DNA of 8,702 nt. Origin: CAMBDR01 sp046597185 (GTDB taxonomy: Bacteria > Pseudomonadota > Gammaproteobacteria > Burkholderiales > Burkholderiaceae_D). The DNA lies in assembly GCA_046597185.1 (NCBI GenBank), contig JBKJLF010000814.1, positions 1 to 8,702 of the forward strand, in the 5' to 3' direction. The notes under the pieces are model-generated. The model was not told where the DNA came from. It saw nothing but the letters and a program-made list of their open reading frames with translations, and made no database searches. Position 1 is the stretch's first letter, and every line of letters starts with the position of its first letter. The position numbers were made by a program, and so were the translations under genes. This document shows positions 6,701 through 8,702 of this stretch, one piece after another.

Positions 6701-7745
6701 GCAGCATGGTGTTATTGGCATTCATGCGCTGCAAACCACCGCCCCAGGTGCCGATCCATAACCAACCGGCCCGGTCAAGCAGCAAGGGTTTAAGGCTATC
6801 GTGGGCCAGACTGTCGGCCAGCGTGACATCATGGCGCAACTGTTGCAGCACGCGACCATCTGCGGCGCTTACCATATTGATCCCACCGCCATGGGTGGCC
6901 AGCCAGATTTGGTCGGGTTTCACCTGGATAATACCTCTGACCCACACATTACTTAATTTGTCCGGCACCAGCCAGTGTAGTTGTTGCGAGTTTGGGGCCA
7001 GCCAGGCTGCACCGTGTTGACTGGTACCCAGCCACAGCTTGCCGTCCTGCGCTTGAAACAGGGTTTGAATGCTTTGCCCACGGGTGATGGTTTCAAAACT
7101 TTTGCCGTCTGGCGCGAGTTTTTGCAAACCACTGTTGCCTCCTACCCACAAACGGCCTTGTTTATCGAATAACAGGCTCAGTATCTGGCCCTCTTGCAGG
7201 CTGTGCGGGTCGGTCGCGTCGTGTCGGAAATGGTGAAAGGTTTTGCTATTGCGCGGCAAATAATCCAGCCCCTGGTCGGTCGCGATCCACATCCCACCTT
7301 GTCCATCTTCGGCGATGGCCGAAATCTTCCCGGCAGCGAGGCTGGTTGCTTGCTCGTTGGCATGCTGAAAATGTTCAAAGTGTTCCGTGCCAGGGTCAAA
7401 CACCGAAATGCCATTGCTGACGCTGCCAACCCAAAGCCGCCCATCCTTGGCGGCGCACAAGGCCGATACAAAATCGGCTGCCAATGATTCGCTGGCTGTG
7501 CTGGTATGGGTAAGCTTGCGAAAATGATAGCCGTCGTAGCGGATCAGGCCCACTTGGGTGCCGATCCAGATCAGGCCACGCGCATCCTGTGCCAGTGCGG
7601 TGATGATTTGGTCGTCAGTGGCGTGCGCATCGCGCAGGGTTTCAAAGGTCGGCTCAGTAAAGGAGAAGTCCTGCCCGGCTTTTGCAGCAAACGCTACAAG
7701 CAAACAGGCGGTCAGACACAAAATTAGCCATTGCACACGGTTCAT
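3747..7745 (-). CDS. Membrane sensor histidine kinase: propeller repeats, Y_Y_Y, TM, GAF, DHp, HATPase
   Basis: A 1332-residue two-component sensor. Residues 1-23 are a signal peptide. About 14 Reg_prop-type repeats follow (47-662), each with a core like DGRLWVGT.GGL, enough for two seven-bladed periplasmic propellers. A Y_Y_Y domain (about 664-783) contains YQYRLQGYENDW and ends YTLQVRASNRLGVWS. One transmembrane helix lies near 787-810. In the cytoplasm come a GAF domain (about 838-985), a coiled coil, and the kinase core: H-box NVAHEINTPLGAM with phospho-acceptor His1029, N-box around Asn1236, G1 box DSGCGI (1264-1269), FFTTK (1281-1285) and G2 box GEGSGLGL (1288-1295). All key ATP-binding residues are present. 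About 110 residues separate the H-box from the second DHp helix (NQAVERISKIVFVLK), including SREERAMRREV. There is no receiver or DNA-binding domain, so it must signal to a regulator encoded elsewhere. Propeller/Y_Y_Y sensors often respond to polysaccharide breakdown products, but the ligand is unknown. The start is supported by the signal peptide and by AAGGAT nine bases upstream. Confidence 0.93.
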   Translation of the reverse strand: MNRVQWLILCLTACLLVAFAAKAGQDFSFTEPTFETLRDAHATDDQIITALAQDARGLIWIGTQVGLIRYDGYHFRKLTHTSTASESLAADFVSALCAAKDGRLWVGSVSNGISVFDPGTEHFEHFQHANEQATSLAAGKISAIAEDGQGGMWIATDQGLDYLPRNSKTFHHFRHDATDPHSLQEGQILSLLFDKQGRLWVGGNSGLQKLAPDGKSFETITRGQSIQTLFQAQDGKLWLGTSQHGAAWLAPNSQQLHWLVPDKLSNVWVRGIIQVKPDQIWLATHGGGINMVSAADGRVLQQLRHDVTLADSLAHDSLKPLLLDRAGWLWIGTWGGGLQRMNANNTMLRMVRHSPSRPAGLSHPDVHSILELANGQLLLGSKGNGIDIMTREQGLIGGYRKETGPGQTGGLPDATVFALAQTPDGAIWAGTQQAGVVRQLPGTQAWGAVPGLPNQLVHKFLVTRDGSLWVGTLRGVARWQSGPSQARFETLSDEYGKPMQGDVYALAEDRQGRIWIGGINGLWLQEPGRKGLIAIPAAPDKPTGLISNFIKCLLFDSHDRLWVATDKGLERLLDWDGKLARFEHISQQLGEPDRNLGNNLLEDRSGRIWTEQVMIDPVNMRITPINRGDGMDIGVGWYGSYGQTRDGLLFFGGTKGLAIIDPARFKADDYAAPLVVTELKINGTAVAPQGLAKPLVGPASLTFTPEQRHFALEFAVLDYAEPSKNRYQYRLQGYENDWINTDADHRSAAYGNLWPGQYTLQVRASNRLGVWSGHELAIGVRVLPAWWQSGWFMALALCTLGGMVYGIVQWHIRNLKMLIRARTADILKLGEIGQELTSTLDTEQAFERVWKQISARLDAHVFLIGLYDQQQAHITFVYEIENGRRNRHTIVPMSDHGRLAVWCVREKRELIALTRSGLLQYVNTILPPKTGKAMETVVYLPLLVEQRMIGCLSVQSPRQHAYNNDQLEFLRVLASYTAIALSNSAAHAELADSHNQLAATHQHLKDTQAHLIQSEKMASLGQLVANVAHEINTPLGAMKSSGRNISDALEKSLVELPQLFKLLSALEERLFLLMLGQAQADVQVLTSREERAMRREVCSQLEQAGIIISDHQAAILVHLRAQPIIEEILPLLRHPQAPFILQTAGNLSAIISNSSNINQAVERISKIVFVLKTFSGSSHNGAMIPADLREGMEAILTLYQSQIKNTIELVCEFDEIEPIVCLPDELNQVWTHLIHNALQAMNYKGRLVLQIRREGDCAVVSVQDSGCGIAEDIRERIFEAFFTTKAVGEGSGLGLDTVKKIIDKHQGRIDVQSTAGVGSRFSVYLPYPKAKN

Positions 7746-7754
7746 GCCGATTTT

Positions 7755-7760
7755 ATCCTT
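7755..7760 (-). promoter_or_regulatory. Ribosome binding site of the sensor kinase
   Basis: On the minus strand AAGGAT lies nine bases before the ATG at 7745-7743. It supports the start that yields the signal peptide. Confidence 0.6.
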
Positions 7761-7775
7761 GAATTGAGCTGTTGA

Positions 7776-7803
7776 ACTTTACCAGACGCAATCTGTTTGC
7801 CAA
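7776..7803 (-). promoter_or_regulatory. Possible sigma70 promoter of the sensor kinase
   Basis: On the minus strand TTGGCA (7803-7798) is followed after 16 bp by TAAAGT (7781-7776), a moderate match to -35/-10 boxes. The leader before the ATG would be roughly 25 nt. The -35 box lies within a small inverted repeat, CTGTT-TGCC-AACAG (7793-7806), which could be an operator. Prediction by eye. Confidence 0.33.
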
Positions 7804-7943
7804 CAGGTAAGTGTACTGCCTTTGCATTGCTGTTGCGCATTGTTGGACTAAAAATACGAAATTTGTAGTGGAGGGAATGACGGTTTCAAAAATCATACAT
7901 TTTCACGCATTATTTGTCACTACCTTTGCTGAATTTGCACCAA

Positions 7944-7975
7944 TTGAGCCACGGTTAGTTTTAATCAGGTATGAT
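7944..7975 (+). promoter_or_regulatory. Possible promoter of the metallophosphoesterase gene
   Basis: TATGAT at 7970-7975 is a good -10 box. The best upstream candidate, TTGAGC at 7944-7949, is 20 bp away, which is long, so the -35 assignment is weak. Predicted transcription start is near 7982, giving a leader of about 27 nt. Confidence 0.33.
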
Positions 7976-7996
7976 TTACACAAATAACCTTTTTTT

Positions 7997-8004
7997 GGGG
8001 GGAA
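7997..8004 (+). promoter_or_regulatory. G-rich ribosome binding site of the metallophosphoesterase gene
   Basis: GGGGGGAA ends four bases before the ATG at 8009 and is directly preceded by a run of seven T (7990-7996). Purine-rich and correctly placed, it decides the start, but it is unusual for being a homopolymer junction. Confidence 0.5.
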
Positions 8005-8008
8005 CACG

Positions 8009-8702
8009 ATGGAACCATGCGCGGAATTTGACCAGATCCATATTATTTCAGACTTGCATTTGGGGGGCGTGCCGGGCAGGCAAATTTTTGGTTCGGCACC
8101 CGAACTGAATTGGTTGATTCGTCATCTGGCAGATGCCACGCCGGAAAAGCGAATCGGTTTGATCATTAACGGCGACTTTATTGATTTTCTGGCCGAAGTG
8201 CCTGCCAAACATTTTGATCCGCAGGGTGCTGTCGCGAAAATGGAGCGGGTTGCGTTAAGCGATTCAAATTTTAGCCCGGTTTTTACTTCATTACGGTATT
8301 TTTTAAGCAAACCGGGGCGCAAATTAATTATCAATTTGGGTAATCACGATCTGGAGTTGGCACTACCCTGGGTGCGCCAGCGCCTGATCCGGATTTTGAC
8401 CAATGATGACGCGGCCGCCAGTGCGCGCCTTAGCCTGGTGTTCGACGGGTCGGGCGTGTTCGTCAAAGTGGGCACGAGTTCGGTGCTGTGTGTGCATGGC
8501 AATGAAGTGGACGAATGGAACCCGGCTGATTTTGAAAAGCTGCGCCAAATCGGGCGCGACTACCAATTTGGCCGCCCGGTTGAACCCTGGATTCCGAATG
8601 CAGGTTCTAAAATGGTGATTGACGTGATGAATCAGGTCAAAATCAATTATCCGTTTGTTGATTTGCTGAAACCGGAAACGGAGGGAGCGGTGCCCATTTT
8701 GG
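8009..8702 (+). CDS. Calcineurin-like metallophosphoesterase, N-terminal part (3' end outside window)
   Basis: The frame runs from ATG 8009 to the window edge, 231 codons without a stop. It shows the ordered metal-binding motifs of the calcineurin-like phosphoesterase superfamily: SDLHLGG with Asp15 and His17, NGDFIDF with Asp56, LGNHDLE with Asn112 and His113, and a histidine in CVHGNEVDEWNP (His163). The final GH-x-H motif, if present, may lie beyond the window. There is no signal peptide, so the enzyme is expected in the cytoplasm. The superfamily hydrolyses phosphate mono- and diesters of many substrates, including nucleotides, lipids and proteins; the substrate here cannot be told. The arrangement HGNEVDEWNP is not one I recognise from LpxH, so I do not assign that function. 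The gene is divergent from the kinase gene across a 263-bp promoter region; no shared role is evident. Confidence 0.85.
   Translation, partial: MEPCAEFDQIHIISDLHLGGVPGRQIFGSAPELNWLIRHLADATPEKRIGLIINGDFIDFLAEVPAKHFDPQGAVAKMERVALSDSNFSPVFTSLRYFLSKPGRKLIINLGNHDLELALPWVRQRLIRILTNDDAAASARLSLVFDGSGVFVKVGTSSVLCVHGNEVDEWNPADFEKLRQIGRDYQFGRPVEPWIPNAGSKMVIDVMNQVKINYPFVDLLKPETEGAVPIL

Noticed and set aside
8122..8566. Minus-strand open frames opposite the metallophosphoesterase gene
   Set aside because: They are shadows of a plus-strand frame that carries all the expected catalytic motifs.

Overview
The window reads as part of a Gram-negative, probably proteobacterial, chromosome. Evidence is an outer-membrane-type beta-barrel C-terminus, a large periplasmic-sensor histidine kinase with signal peptide, and a secreted WG-repeat protein. 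The style would fit a betaproteobacterium, but no marker gene fixes the taxon and that is a guess.

Layout: (1) 1-794, plus strand, is the 3' end of a beta-barrel protein resembling the C-terminal domain of DUF5916-type outer-membrane proteins. (2) 795-1278 has no convincing gene. It holds a CRISPR-like relic (two repeat-like copies separated by 37 nt), several hairpins and a probable extended -10 promoter. (3) 1279-3689, plus strand, is a two-gene operon with an ATGA overlap: a GH19/lysozyme-fold peptidoglycan hydrolase without signal peptide, then a signal-peptide-bearing WG-repeat protein. (4) 3690-3746 separates convergent genes and carries two hairpin terminators, one for each direction. 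(5) 3747-7745, minus strand, encodes a 1332-residue sensor histidine kinase (two-component-regulator propeller repeats, Y_Y_Y, one TM, GAF, DHp with a long insertion, HATPase) with no receiver domain. (6) 7746-8008 is a divergent promoter region. (7) 8009 to the window end, plus strand, is the start of a calcineurin-like metallophosphoesterase, cut off by the window edge.

How the genes may work together: the most suggestive unit is the hydrolase/WG pair. A leaderless wall-degrading enzyme translationally coupled to a protein sent to the periplasm has the layout of an antibacterial effector with its immunity protein, or of a lysin with a periplasmic modulator. This is inference; no secretion genes lie in the window. 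The hydrolase gene is visibly AT-rich compared with the kinase gene (20 of 60 G+C at 1441-1500 against 40 of 60 at 5641-5700), consistent with different origins. The kinase has no response-regulator partner here, and nothing in the sequence links it functionally to either neighbour.
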